From positions 271,962-335,961 of the forward strand of contig JAUJEA010000008.1 of assembly GCA_030442035.1 (NCBI GenBank): 64,000 nt of DNA, written 5' to 3'. Numbering within the stretch: position 1 is the stretch's first letter; each line of letters begins with the position of its first letter. This document shows, piece after piece, positions 35,444 through 45,280 of the stretch. The stretch is from Splendidivirga corallicola (lineage in GTDB: Bacteria; Bacteroidota; Bacteroidia; Cytophagales; Cyclobacteriaceae). The position numbers were made by a program, and so were the translations under genes. Under the pieces are notes generated by a model. That model did not search any database and was not told where the DNA came from. It was given only the letters and a program-made list of their open reading frames with translations.

Positions 35444-35566
35444 ACTTAGTATATAGATTTTTAGTTATTTTGAAACTGGCGTAATTTTTTACCCGATTAT
35501 CACGCATATTCACTAATACATCTCACGTTATTATCGTCCCATAAAGACATCTCAAAGAAAGTGTAT

Positions 35567-36298
35567 TTAGATTTTTCTTTTATTTTCAACCGTTATTTCC
35601 GATCCCTCTGCCAACATAACCGAATCCACCGCAATGCTGCCGAGTTCTTTGAACCTGCTGCCATATACATTCCCAAAATCCACATCTACATTGTATTCCA
35701 GCACTTCGTATATCTGCCATTTAGGGTGTGTCACTTCATATTCGTAAGAAGTAAAATTGTTTATTTTGGTATAACCCCAATAGTGTTCCGTTATAAATTC
35801 TGATTTACTACTCTCGGGAAGCTCTTTTGCTTGGCTATCTGCCTGAATACTTAGACTGTTCCATCTTCCATAACATTTCCATTGGTAAATAACCTGTTGC
35901 ATGTTTTCCAGGTTATTCCAGCTATGTTTCATGCTCATGGTTTTGTAATGTTCTTTATAAATCGCATTGGCCACCAAAGTCAAAGCAGGCTTTGGTACGA
36001 TTTCTTTAACAAATACCACTCCTCTTCTCCATGTTTCCAAATGTTTGTAACGTACATAGAACCGTAGATTTACCTCTTCAAAATCTCTATGAAATGGGAT
36101 CGGAAGCCCCATTAATTTTGTATTCTTAAACATAAATCCCACAAGGCTCATATAACACGCATCATCCCATAGATCCAATTCAGTTTTGTATGGAATGTAA
36201 GGTGATAGAATATCAGGATCAACTTTATAATTGGCTATCGCCAGTTTTCTCCATTCAGCAGTTAAAAAGCTCATCTCTACATTGGTTATAACTATCAA
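35567..36298 (-). CDS. DUF2071 (YqjF-like) protein
   Basis: A 243-residue cytoplasmic protein of the DUF2071 family: FLTAEWRKLAIANYKVDPDI, LDLWDDACYMSLVGFMFKNT and EEVNLRFYVRYKHLETWRRG are the typical blocks. The family has an acetoacetate-decarboxylase-like fold in some members, but no activity is established and I see no catalytic Lys pattern to claim one. It is a single-gene unit convergent with the Lys-rich lipoprotein gene and separated from the TonB operon by a terminator. Confidence 0.88.
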   Translation of the reverse strand: MIVITNVEMSFLTAEWRKLAIANYKVDPDILSPYIPYKTELDLWDDACYMSLVGFMFKNTKLMGLPIPFHRDFEEVNLRFYVRYKHLETWRRGVVFVKEIVPKPALTLVANAIYKEHYKTMSMKHSWNNLENMQQVIYQWKCYGRWNSLSIQADSQAKELPESSKSEFITEHYWGYTKINNFTSYEYEVTHPKWQIYEVLEYNVDVDFGNVYGSRFKELGSIAVDSVMLAEGSEITVENKRKI

Positions 36299-36410
36299 AT
36301 TCGTATATAGCTAAAATATGGATTTATTTTAATACTGTTCAGAGTCCATTGGGATCAATTGAATTTTAAGGTATGTTCAGGGATTTAAGTGTCTTCGATT
36401 AAGATGATAA

Positions 36411-36437
36411 CAAAAAGGCAGATCATTTTGATCTGCC
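36411..36437 (-). terminator. Terminator of the TonB receptor/DUF4249 operon
   Basis: GGCAGATCA (36417-36425) pairs perfectly with TGATCTGCC (36429-36437), with a 3-nt loop. Read on the minus strand, the stem is followed by five T residues (A run at 36412-36416). It lies about 45 bp beyond the stop of the last DUF4249 gene. A second small stem, CCAGGG/CCCTGG (36439-36459), precedes it. Confidence 0.85.
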
Positions 36438-36481
36438 TCCAGGGCTCACTAATCCCTGGCTGTGAAAAAAGGATATGCCTA

Positions 36482-37312
36482 CTAGTTTTCAATTACTACT
36501 TCAACCTTAGAAACCGCTGATGCTCTGAATAAGCCAAGTGCTCCATTGGTAATATTGGAAATCGGATTCACCGGAGAGGGACTGAATAAACCGCCATCGC
36601 TTTCTGCTAATTCCGACAATGCCATATAATAATTGTAAGCCTCTTCACTTAATGAGTGCATTTCGATCGCAACTTTGTCATCGAGTTCAAAAGCATATTC
36701 CAGCTCAAAGGATATATGATCGGCAAGAAATTCATCACTAGTGATAATGAAATTATCAACTCCCGAATACAACGAATCATTTTCAGTAACCAACCAACGA
36801 TAATAGCTTATTTCACCGGGAGAAGTTAATGGCATGCCAATAGTAACATAGTAACCCTCATCCAATTCAGTAGTTTCTTTACGAAAGTTCACTTCTGTTT
36901 CATCGATCTCACTTACCGGAAGTAATGTAGCTTCCGAAGCATATGTTTTACCATTGTATTCTATGTTCAGGGAGTATGTCCTTCCAATTGCACCTTGTAT
37001 ATCATCAATTTCATAAACACCCTTTCCAATATGCTCAAGCACCTCTTGGTTATCCAGATCATCTACAATGGTAACCACGGCATCTGTTACCGGTGAAGGT
37101 TCGTCATTGGTTTTAAAACTCTTTGTTTGTTGTAGGAAAACATAGTAGGGCCCGGGTCCGTTAGTTATCGTTCCATCCACAACCAGCCTCGTCTCGCTTT
37201 CACCATGTTTTAAATCAATCAACTCTTCGCAGGCCATTAGACTGCAGAATAATGCTATGATTGTTGTATACATTTTAAGTTTTATTCTCATTTTTCTAAA
37301 CATTAAAATCAA
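36482..37312 (-). CDS. DUF4249 lipoprotein, second copy
   Basis: A predicted lipoprotein of 276 residues; a hydrophobic segment ends in a lipobox at CSLMAC. The mature part follows DUF4249: RLVVDGTITNGPGPYYVFLQ, VTDAVVTIVDDLDNQEVLEH, GRTYSLNIEYNGKTYASEAT and PVSEIDETEV. These proteins are encoded next to TonB-dependent receptors in Bacteroidota and probably sit at the outer membrane as surface or accessory ligand-binding parts; the ligand is unknown. It lies 35 bp after a receptor gene and pairs with it, in the same way as the copy at 40013. Alternative starts exist at residues 4, 8 and 14. Confidence 0.88.
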   Translation of the reverse strand: MILMFRKMRIKLKMYTTIIALFCSLMACEELIDLKHGESETRLVVDGTITNGPGPYYVFLQQTKSFKTNDEPSPVTDAVVTIVDDLDNQEVLEHIGKGVYEIDDIQGAIGRTYSLNIEYNGKTYASEATLLPVSEIDETEVNFRKETTELDEGYYVTIGMPLTSPGEISYYRWLVTENDSLYSGVDNFIITSDEFLADHISFELEYAFELDDKVAIEMHSLSEEAYNYYMALSELAESDGGLFSPSPVNPISNITNGALGLFRASAVSKVEVVIEN

Positions 37313-37347
37313 AAATTGAAAGTGTATAATATAGACTAAGGCTACGA

Positions 37348-39756
37348 TCAGAATTTAAAATTGTATGAAATGGAAGGTACGATCCTGAATAAATAAGTAC
37401 TGACCGATCTGAACTCTCTGGTTCTGACGGCCACTTTAGGATCATCCACATCGATTTTAGGATTTCCATTGATGACCTCCTTATATGAGATTGTCCAGGG
37501 GTTCTTTTTCATATAAGCATTATAAATTGAGAAGTTCCAGCTTCCCTGCCCAACACCAAAAAGTTTTTTTCTTTGCTTAAGGGTAATGGATAGGTCCATT
37601 CTATGATAGGCTGGCATTCTTCCACCATTTCGGTCAAGCGGATCATAGTACGCTATGGATTTGCCTTCCAAGTTATATTTACCCTTAGGGATGGAAATGG
37701 CGCTTCCTGTTTGATAAACCCAGTTGCCCGATAAAGATAGTCGATCATTGATCTCATGATTAATGACGAGTGAAATATCATGCGGTCTATCATATCGTGG
37801 ACGATAAGGTTTTCCTCCATTGATCCCGGCCACTTCCCTTCTGGTATTGGAGATGGTGTAGCTCAACCATCCGGTAGTCCTTCCAAAGTTCTTTCTTAGC
37901 ATAAGTTCCAGACCATACGACCAACCTTTTCCGGTAAGAATCTCCGTTTCCAGTGCTCTACTCAACAATGGATCTGCACCATCCTTGAAATCAATCTGAT
38001 TCTGCATCCATTTGTAATAGATCTCAGCAGAGAATTCAAAGGCGTTCTCGTTAAAATTTCTAAAATAACCCAGGGCTACCTGATCTGAGACCTGAGGTTT
38101 TATGTAGGTATCACTGGGAATCCAGCGATCAATGGGGAGTCCTGCAGTGGAATTAGAAGCTATTTGTAAATACTGCCTTGTTCTGTTATAAGAGGCCTTT
38201 AGTGAACTTTCACTGTCCAGAAGATAACGCATGCCTAATCGGGGCTCAGCACCATGATATGTTTTCAATACCTTGTTACGTGCATATTTCACGGTATCAA
38301 TTATGCCATCCAAAGTACGGTTTTCCAGATCTCTATATTTAAATACGCTTCCCGGACCAATGTTTTGGAAGATTGACCAGCGCAACCCATACTCCATGGA
38401 GAATTTATCACTTATCTTCAATTGATTGCTGATATAAGCAGCTTGCTCGAAAGCGTATTGCTTATCGAAACTGAAGGCTTCTATATTCGAATTCTTTCCG
38501 CGAGGTTTGAAAGCTGCTGGTTCAAACCTTCGATAGAGGGCTTGATAGCCAAAATCAACCTGGCTTTTTGGATTGACAAAATATGTGAAATCCAGTTTGC
38601 CATTATACTCCTGTAAATTTGCCACCCAGTCAAAACTGTCAGGGTCAGCAGTAATTTCAAAAGCATAATCGAAATTACTGTAAATTAAGGTGGTATTCAG
38701 AAACAATCTCTTGTTGAATAAATGGTTCCATCGAAATGTTCCGGTTTTATTTCCCCAATTAATACCGGCATCATCCAGGTTCAATACATCTCTTCCAAAA
38801 TAACCTGATAAGAAGAACTTGTTATTATCATTGAGCTTGTAATTGACCTTTGCATTGAGGTCATAGAAATAAACTCTATTGTCCCTAATACTTGTATCTC
38901 TGGCAAATCGCGCAAACTGATCTACATAAGTTCTCCTGGCAGAAACGATAAAAGAAGCCCTGTCTTTTGCGATAGGCCCCTCTAGTGTCAGCCTACTTGA
39001 TATTAACCCAATACCCCCTGATGCCGTGAATTTTTTCATGTTCCCTTCTTTCATTCTAATATCCATAATGGAAGATATTCTTCCACCGTATTTAGCCGGA
39101 ATACCTCCTTTGTAAACTTCCAAATCTTTGATAGCATCGGGATTAAACACGGAGAAAAAGCCAAGGAAATGCGAAGGGTTGTAAATGGGTGCCTCATCCA
39201 TTTGCAGGAGTGTCTGATCTGCTGATCCACCTCTGACAAATAGTCCTGTGGTACCTTCACCAGCAGATTGGATACCGGGCAAAAGTTGAACACTGCGTAA
39301 TACATCCACCTCTCCAAAAAGAGCAGGCATCGATTTGATACGTTCAATTTTCAGTTTTTCCGTACTCATTTTAACCTCAGTAACATTCTGTTCGGGACGC
39401 TCTGAGGTAATCACTACTTCTTCCATTTGATAAGTTTCTTCAGCTAGTTCAAGGTTTTTAGTAATATCCTTATCAAGTTGTATAGCAAATACTTCGGAAC
39501 GATAGCCAATAAAGGAGTAGGTCAGATTGTAATTTCCCTTTGGCAGAGAAAGCGAATAAAAACCATAAGCATTGGTAACGGCGCCTGTTTTGAGCTCTTC
39601 AACATAGATGGTCACACCAATAATATCCTCACCGCTGGCAGCATCCTTAACATATCCGCTTATCGTGAATGCCTCGTTGGAAGGTGATTGGGAAAAAGAT
39701 GCTGTCCATATCAAAGAAAGAAAAAACACACATAATAAATACTTAATGTTATCCAT
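37348..39756 (-). CDS. TonB-dependent receptor, second copy, without STN domain
   Basis: An outer-membrane receptor of 802 residues from the ATG at 39756, chosen because MDNIKYLLCVFFLSLIWTAS is a signal peptide; ATGs further upstream add an implausible tail. Residues about 25-110 are a carboxypeptidase-like regulatory domain (GYVKDAASGEDIIGVTIYVE). A plug domain follows (VLRSVQLLPGIQSAGEGTTG, LFVRGGSADQTLLQMDE). The barrel ends in SISYNFKF, with the expected terminal Phe. It lacks the N-terminal STN domain of its paralogue at 40818, so it should not signal to FecR itself. No SusD gene is present. Confidence 0.92.
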   Translation of the reverse strand: MDNIKYLLCVFFLSLIWTASFSQSPSNEAFTISGYVKDAASGEDIIGVTIYVEELKTGAVTNAYGFYSLSLPKGNYNLTYSFIGYRSEVFAIQLDKDITKNLELAEETYQMEEVVITSERPEQNVTEVKMSTEKLKIERIKSMPALFGEVDVLRSVQLLPGIQSAGEGTTGLFVRGGSADQTLLQMDEAPIYNPSHFLGFFSVFNPDAIKDLEVYKGGIPAKYGGRISSIMDIRMKEGNMKKFTASGGIGLISSRLTLEGPIAKDRASFIVSARRTYVDQFARFARDTSIRDNRVYFYDLNAKVNYKLNDNNKFFLSGYFGRDVLNLDDAGINWGNKTGTFRWNHLFNKRLFLNTTLIYSNFDYAFEITADPDSFDWVANLQEYNGKLDFTYFVNPKSQVDFGYQALYRRFEPAAFKPRGKNSNIEAFSFDKQYAFEQAAYISNQLKISDKFSMEYGLRWSIFQNIGPGSVFKYRDLENRTLDGIIDTVKYARNKVLKTYHGAEPRLGMRYLLDSESSLKASYNRTRQYLQIASNSTAGLPIDRWIPSDTYIKPQVSDQVALGYFRNFNENAFEFSAEIYYKWMQNQIDFKDGADPLLSRALETEILTGKGWSYGLELMLRKNFGRTTGWLSYTISNTRREVAGINGGKPYRPRYDRPHDISLVINHEINDRLSLSGNWVYQTGSAISIPKGKYNLEGKSIAYYDPLDRNGGRMPAYHRMDLSITLKQRKKLFGVGQGSWNFSIYNAYMKKNPWTISYKEVINGNPKIDVDDPKVAVRTREFRSVSTYLFRIVPSISYNFKF

Positions 39757-40012
39757 TCGGATCCCACGTAGTTTGTCAGTCATAATAATTGTCTGAGTTT
39801 CGACCATAGATCTAATTTTAAAAAGTTTTCTGGGTTATGACAGACAAGTAAAGGCTTACCCCCACGGGAAAGAAAAAAAGTGTTGGGATGTTGAAATTTT
39901 GTTGTGTTGAGGTAAGAAGGGGATTAAAGATTTTTTTCTATCAGATAGCTCAAAAGCTACTAAAAGCCGATTTCAAGGTTGTTCAATTGAATATTGATAT
40001 GGTGATTAAATC

Positions 40013-40813
40013 TCATTCAATTACAATTTTTCTGGAAGAAACAGCGGAAGCTGAAAAAATTCCAAGTGCACCGTTGCTGATGTTGGAGGTAGGATTTTGG
40101 GGAACAGGACTGAAGAAACCCCCATCACTGGTAATTAAGGTACTCAAGGTGAGGTAATAATCATATGCAGATTTATCAAGTGAGTACATCTCCAGGGTGA
40201 CCGTATCATTTTTTTGAAATGGCACATCTAACTCCAGGTCTTTCAAAGAGGATATAAACTCATCGGTCGAGACGAAAATGTCAGCCTTTCCCGATAATAA
40301 AGTGTCATTTTTATAAAGCAGCCATCGATAATAATTTACCTGATCTTTCCTGCTTTTTGGAGCGGAAAATGAAATGTAATAACCCTCATAGTCAATCAAG
40401 CTGTTTTCCTTGAATCGGTATGTTATGGTATCTATATCACTTACAGGCAACATTGTAGACGTAGCAAGATATTCCTGCCCCTGATAACTAACTTCCAAGG
40501 TATAGGTTTCACCTATTTCTCCTATGATCTCTTCAATTCTATAAAAACCATTTTCAGTATGACTTAAGACCTCCTCATCTCCTGCCCCATTACTAAGTTT
40601 CACCGAGGCATTGCTAACTGGTTTGGAATGAACAATATCGTTTACATCTGTTGTGGTACTGAGCCTCACAGTGTTTAGATGATCCTGGTCTGTAATAATT
40701 CCTTCAATCACCAGTACAGGTGTATTCGCCGGAAAAGCAATATCAGTTAGATCTTCACAGCTTGTGAAAAACGATAAACACACGATTAGGAATATTGAAC
40801 TTCGTAATTTCAC
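40013..40813 (-). CDS. DUF4249 lipoprotein, first copy, GTG start
   Basis: A predicted lipoprotein of 266 residues. I place the start at a GTG (40813), four nt after the stop of the upstream receptor gene. The ATG further upstream would overlap that gene by 80 nt and precede the signal peptide by 28 unlikely residues. From the GTG the protein begins MKLRSSIFLIVCLSFFTSC, a clean lipoprotein signal. The mature DUF4249 part includes PVLVIEGIITDQDHLNTVRL, GETYTLEVSYQGQEYLATST and PVSDIDTITY, matching the second copy at 36482. It is coupled to the STN-bearing receptor and probably acts with it at the outer membrane. Confidence 0.88.
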   Translation of the reverse strand: MKLRSSIFLIVCLSFFTSCEDLTDIAFPANTPVLVIEGIITDQDHLNTVRLSTTTDVNDIVHSKPVSNASVKLSNGAGDEEVLSHTENGFYRIEEIIGEIGETYTLEVSYQGQEYLATSTMLPVSDIDTITYRFKENSLIDYEGYYISFSAPKSRKDQVNYYRWLLYKNDTLLSGKADIFVSTDEFISSLKDLELDVPFQKNDTVTLEMYSLDKSAYDYYLTLSTLITSDGGFFSPVPQNPTSNISNGALGIFSASAVSSRKIVIE

Positions 40814-40817
40814 TATA

Positions 40818-43490
40818 CTAAAATTTAAAACTATATGACACTGACGGAACGAAGTGAAATAAGGATACAAATACACCTTTAAACTCTTTGGTCTCAACTT
40901 TTACGTTTGGATCATCCTCTGAAATGTTCAGATCATTGTTAATCACATTTCTGAACCGAACTCCCAACGGGTTCTTTCTAAAGTAGGCATTGTACAAAGA
41001 GAAATTCCAATGCCCGTTCCATTTTTTGTTTTTTTTATTTTTTCCACGAAGCTCCAGTGCAAGGTCCAAACGATGGTAGTCGGGAAGCCGATCTGTGTTT
41101 CTGTTAAAAGGGTCATACTGAACTACAACCTCCCCTCCGATTTCATATTTACCCACCGGTAAAGAAATTGCTCTTCCGGAAGCAAAGATCCAATTAGCGG
41201 ATATCGATACCCGCTTACTTAATTTATGAGATACCACCAATGAGGCATCATGTCTTCTATCATATATCGGATGATATTTTCTTCCACCATTAATACCATC
41301 AATCCGACGAAAAGCCTTGGACCATGTATAATTGATCCTCCCTGTGGTTCTTCCTGTTCGCTTATGAATGGCAAACTCCAGACCATATGACCAGGCCTTA
41401 CCTGATAACAATCCGATCTCAGGGTAACGACTCAAAAGCACGTCTGTTTCTGGACTGAAATCAACCTGGTTACTCATCCATTTGTAATAGGCCTCCACAC
41501 TTGACTCAATGGCATTGTCCATGAAGTTCCTAAAATATCCCATGGCTACCTGATCACTCACCTGAGGCTTAATGTGTGGTCCACTTGGCATCCACCGGTC
41601 ATTGGGTAAACCTGTCGCGGCGGAAGAAAGAACATGAATATATTGCTTGGTCCTGTTATAAGAGGCCTTTATTGATGTCTTAGCATTCCATAACCAGCGA
41701 AGACCTATCCTCGGTTCAATTCCATGAAATGCCTTGATCGTTTCAAGTTTATCATAGTTCAATGTATCAACTACATTCAATAAAGTTTTAGGCTGATCTT
41801 TTTCATATTGCAGGATCTCCCCCGGACCTACATTTTGAAATCGTGTCAATCGTAGCCCATAGGTAAGTGATAATTTATCCGAAATGGTGTGATCACTGTC
41901 TAAATAAAGAGCTTGTTCTATTGCATCATTTTGTTCCAGTGAAAAGGGTTGAATAATAGATCGTTCATTGATCGGTGTAACGGTTATGGGTAAAAAATGA
42001 TGATAGATAATATGATAGCCAAAATCTACTATGCGTCGATTATTCAAATAATGATTAAAATCAAATTTGACAGCGGTTGATCTTAACTTTGATTTCCATT
42101 GAAGGTTATTCGAACCTCCGTCGTTCAGCAAATAGTTGAGATCAAAATTGCTGTAAAGCATGGTTGTATTTAAAAACAGTCGTTTATTAAATACATGATT
42201 CCATCGGAAAGTACCGGTTGCATTGCCCCAATTGACTCCAAAGGTTTTATCCAATTTCAAGCGATCTCTTCCAAAGTATCCGGAAAGAAAGATTTTATTT
42301 TTCTCGTTAAATGTAAAATTGAGCTTAGTATTCAGGTCATAAAAAAAAACTTTATTTCCTTTCACATCCGGATCGTCACTAAGTTGCAGCAATAAATCCA
42401 GGTAGCTTCTCCTGGCACTTACAATAAAAGAAGATCGATTTTTTACTAAGGGCCCCTCCAATGTTAACCGGCTTGCTAAAGTACCTATACCGCCGGATCC
42501 CGAGAATTTTTGATTATTTCCATCTTTCATCCTGACATCAAGCACCGAGGACAATCTTCCTCCGAAATTGGCAGGCATATTTCCTTTATAAATCTTCAAA
42601 CCTTTTACAGCATCCGGGTTAAAGATCGACATGAGGCCACCAAGGTGTGAAGGATTGAAAATCATGGCTTCGTCCAATTGGACCAAAGTTTGATCCCAGG
42701 TACCTCCCCTGACATAAAGGCCGGTACTTCCTTCACTGACTGTCTGTACACCGGGTAAAAATTGCACAGTTCTCATGACATCTGCTTCACCCAATAAAGC
42801 TGGTGAGGATTTCACTTCTTCAATGGAGAGCTGCTCTGCACTCATCTCCTCATCTGCTACATGAACATTGCCATCTGAAGATCGGACAATAATTTCCTTC
42901 AACTGATAGGTATCTGCACCGAGTGTGATATTCAATACTGTGTTTTGATCTGCAGTTATATGATGTTGCTCCGATTTATAGCCCAATGAGGCAAATTGAA
43001 GTGAATATTTTCCTGGCTTAATTGTTAATGAGTAAAAACCATAAACATTAGCACTCACACCAAGGTTCTGCTCCGGTAAATAAACTGTCGCCCCCAAAAG
43101 TGCTTCTCCGCTTTCCATATCGGAAATATAACCACTAATGGTTATTGATTGATTTGCTGTAGCACGCTGTTCATTTTGAGCCTTAACCAGTACTATCTGA
43201 TTTCCATAAACCCTGTAAATAATTTCAGTATTATTTAGTAGAGTAGAAAGAACGGATCTTAATGATTGCTCTTCCCTACTTAAACTCAATTTATTTCCTA
43301 ATGGAAGAATACTTTCGCTATAGGAAAAAGAAAATCCGGAGTGCTTGTCCAGTTCCTTCAAAGCCCGTTTTAATGTAACATTCTGAAGATTGATGGAGAT
43401 CTTGGTGTTCAGCACATCCTCTTCCTGCGCCATCAGCCGGCTGAAGAAAAACATACTAGCAAATGCCACCAATAATGTCACACGAAGCAT
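40818..43490 (-). CDS. TonB-dependent receptor with N-terminal STN signalling domain
   Basis: An 890-residue outer-membrane receptor. A signal peptide ends near FFFSRLMAQ. Residues about 28-80 form an STN domain (ISINLQNVTLKRALKELDKH), which in Fec-like systems contacts the anti-sigma factor. A carboxypeptidase-like domain follows (GYISDMESGEALLGATVYLP), then the plug (VMRTVQFLPGVQTVSEGSTG, LYVRGGTWDQTLVQLDE) and a barrel ending in VPSVSYSFKF. Upstream on the same strand lie FecR (43634) and the ECF sigma factor (44732), so substrate binding should trigger transcription of this operon. The transported substrate is unknown. Confidence 0.93.
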   Translation of the reverse strand: MLRVTLLVAFASMFFFSRLMAQEEDVLNTKISINLQNVTLKRALKELDKHSGFSFSYSESILPLGNKLSLSREEQSLRSVLSTLLNNTEIIYRVYGNQIVLVKAQNEQRATANQSITISGYISDMESGEALLGATVYLPEQNLGVSANVYGFYSLTIKPGKYSLQFASLGYKSEQHHITADQNTVLNITLGADTYQLKEIIVRSSDGNVHVADEEMSAEQLSIEEVKSSPALLGEADVMRTVQFLPGVQTVSEGSTGLYVRGGTWDQTLVQLDEAMIFNPSHLGGLMSIFNPDAVKGLKIYKGNMPANFGGRLSSVLDVRMKDGNNQKFSGSGGIGTLASRLTLEGPLVKNRSSFIVSARRSYLDLLLQLSDDPDVKGNKVFFYDLNTKLNFTFNEKNKIFLSGYFGRDRLKLDKTFGVNWGNATGTFRWNHVFNKRLFLNTTMLYSNFDLNYLLNDGGSNNLQWKSKLRSTAVKFDFNHYLNNRRIVDFGYHIIYHHFLPITVTPINERSIIQPFSLEQNDAIEQALYLDSDHTISDKLSLTYGLRLTRFQNVGPGEILQYEKDQPKTLLNVVDTLNYDKLETIKAFHGIEPRIGLRWLWNAKTSIKASYNRTKQYIHVLSSAATGLPNDRWMPSGPHIKPQVSDQVAMGYFRNFMDNAIESSVEAYYKWMSNQVDFSPETDVLLSRYPEIGLLSGKAWSYGLEFAIHKRTGRTTGRINYTWSKAFRRIDGINGGRKYHPIYDRRHDASLVVSHKLSKRVSISANWIFASGRAISLPVGKYEIGGEVVVQYDPFNRNTDRLPDYHRLDLALELRGKNKKNKKWNGHWNFSLYNAYFRKNPLGVRFRNVINNDLNISEDDPNVKVETKEFKGVFVSLFHFVPSVSYSFKF

Positions 43491-43633
43491 GGTTCAAATG
43501 TATAGCTAATTCTTCAGAATCAGGATCATATCAATAGCATTTATAAAGATTTGATGACATCGAAAAGAAAATCCCGTAAGTTGGTGACAGGATACTTTGA
43601 TAAGCTATAGCTGGAAAACCGAACGCGATAATC

Positions 43634-44668
43634 CTAATTATGAGGGCAGCCGTCGCCTGATAGAACAACCCTTCCATCTCGCATTTCATAGGTCAGGCCC
43701 AGGGAGGCACACAGCACTTCCAGTAAATCTTCAAGTTCGGGATCCTGGTAAGTACCGGTATAAGTGCAGTTTATTATATTATCATTGGCCGGAACGATCT
43801 CTATGGAAAAATAGTCCTCCAGATCGGAAATAACGTTTCCAACATGCATATTCTCGAACGTCAATTTGTTTTCCTTCCAGGCCAGCAGGTTAGCATCTGA
43901 ATTTTGTTCTTTTTTAAAAGTATCATCGGCAACATTAAAAGTAGCTTTGAAACCGGGTTCTAAAATTGTGCCTTGGCTTTTGTCCTTCTTTGAAAAGGAC
44001 ACTTTCCCGGTAATTACAGCTACTTCTATGTTTTTTGTATTCTGTCTTCCTTTTACATTAAATGAAGTACCTAGCACTTCCACTTCAGTTTCTCCGCTAT
44101 AAATCACAAAAGGTTTATTGGCATCAGGAGATACTTCGAAGAAAGCCTCCCCTGTCAGATAAACTTCTCTTTTATTGGCATCAAAATCTTTAGGGTATGT
44201 CAAAGTACTATTAACATTCAGCCAAACTACAGTTCCATCATGCAGAGTAATACTGGTTTTTTCATTACCAGAATTCCTTGTAAGCATATTGTCATTGTCA
44301 GGCTGGGATGGTATGATCAAAAAATAGGTAAGGCCAATGCCCACCACAATTATCGCTGCAATTCTGTAAAACCAGGTCAAACTAATTTGCTTGCCTTCGC
44401 TACTTTCTGAAATTATCTGATCATTATTTGATGAAATGTCCACTTCATTTTTTCGAAGCATTTTGAATTTTTCCCATTCCTCATCAACATTGGGCTCCAG
44501 TTTGAAATTAAGCTGTCCGGTAGATTTCCAAACCGTCAAGGCCTCATCATATAGTGCCTGATGTTCCGGTTTTTCAGATAACCAATCGGATAAAAGACGA
44601 GCATCTTCCTGAGAGCCTTCTCCTTTCAGTTGATTTCCTATAATTTCCCAGATTCTTTCTTCCACCAT
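43634..44668 (-). CDS. FecR-family anti-sigma factor (DUF4974)
   Basis: A 344-residue inner-membrane protein. The cytoplasmic N-terminus (about 1-85) contains the sigma-binding region, with LLSDWLSEKPEHQALYDEAL. One membrane helix lies at about 95-115 (IAAIIVVGIGLTYFLIIPS). The periplasmic FecR domain follows (TSITLHDGTVVWLNVNSTLT, FDANKREVYLTGEAFFEV), and a C-terminal DUF4974 domain ends near YEMRDGRVVLSGDG. It should hold the adjacent sigma factor until signalled by the STN domain of the receptor encoded downstream. The gene lies 63 bp from the sigma gene. Confidence 0.94.
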   Translation of the reverse strand: MVEERIWEIIGNQLKGEGSQEDARLLSDWLSEKPEHQALYDEALTVWKSTGQLNFKLEPNVDEEWEKFKMLRKNEVDISSNNDQIISESSEGKQISLTWFYRIAAIIVVGIGLTYFLIIPSQPDNDNMLTRNSGNEKTSITLHDGTVVWLNVNSTLTYPKDFDANKREVYLTGEAFFEVSPDANKPFVIYSGETEVEVLGTSFNVKGRQNTKNIEVAVITGKVSFSKKDKSQGTILEPGFKATFNVADDTFKKEQNSDANLLAWKENKLTFENMHVGNVISDLEDYFSIEIVPANDNIINCTYTGTYQDPELEDLLEVLCASLGLTYEMRDGRVVLSGDGCPHN

Positions 44669-44731
44669 ACTATAAGGTTTTTATTATGACAGCTGACTCA
44701 TTCATACCCCCCACGTTTCGTTAAAAAATTT

Positions 44732-45280
44732 TCAATTCATCAAACTAATTATCGTTATGATCACACTGATAAAACGATCGTTCAATACCGACTTTAATGA
44801 TTCTCTCAGTGATTTAAGTGCTTTACCCATTTGATTCTCCACAGTTTTAATCGAGATATCCATGTGATCAGCTATTTCTTTATTGCTTAATCCTTCAAAC
44901 CTGCTCAATGAAAATACTGTTTGACACCTTATTGGAAGCGCGCTGACAGCTTCTTTTACCTTCATTTCTACCTCGTTGCGGACTACCTGCTGCTCAACAT
45001 CGTTTTTAGCAAATGCCAGGTTGTTAGTATGGCCTTCTGACATTTCGGTTAGGCGTTTCTCTTTCTCCAGGTGATTCAAGGAGGTGTTGATCACTGAACG
45101 ATGCAAATAGTTCTTTAGTGAGCTTTGCACATTAAGCCCTTCCCTATTTCGCCACATCTTCAAAAAAACCTGCTGAACCACATCTTTTGCTACATCGGAA
45201 TCTTTAACAACCGAATAAGCTATATTGGTTAAAACGGTAAAATTTTCTTTAAATATCCTCTCAAAGGATTGATCATCCAT
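44732..45280 (-). CDS. ECF sigma factor of the FecI-like type
   Basis: A 182-residue sigma-70 factor. Region 2: IFKENFTVLTNIAYSVVKDS and VAKDVVQQVFLKMWRNREG. Region 4: ALPIRCQTVFSLSRFEGLSN and KEIADHMDISIKTVENQMGK. It is the first gene of a minus-strand set, sigma - FecR - STN receptor - DUF4249 - receptor - DUF4249, a standard cell-surface signalling layout. It probably autoactivates this operon when the receptor is loaded. Confidence 0.94.
   Translation of the reverse strand: MDDQSFERIFKENFTVLTNIAYSVVKDSDVAKDVVQQVFLKMWRNREGLNVQSSLKNYLHRSVINTSLNHLEKEKRLTEMSEGHTNNLAFAKNDVEQQVVRNEVEMKVKEAVSALPIRCQTVFSLSRFEGLSNKEIADHMDISIKTVENQMGKALKSLRESLKSVLNDRFISVIITIISLMN

Noticed and set aside
39888..40157. 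89-codon plus-strand frame
   Set aside because: Mostly antisense to the DUF4249 gene at 40013, which has clear family motifs.
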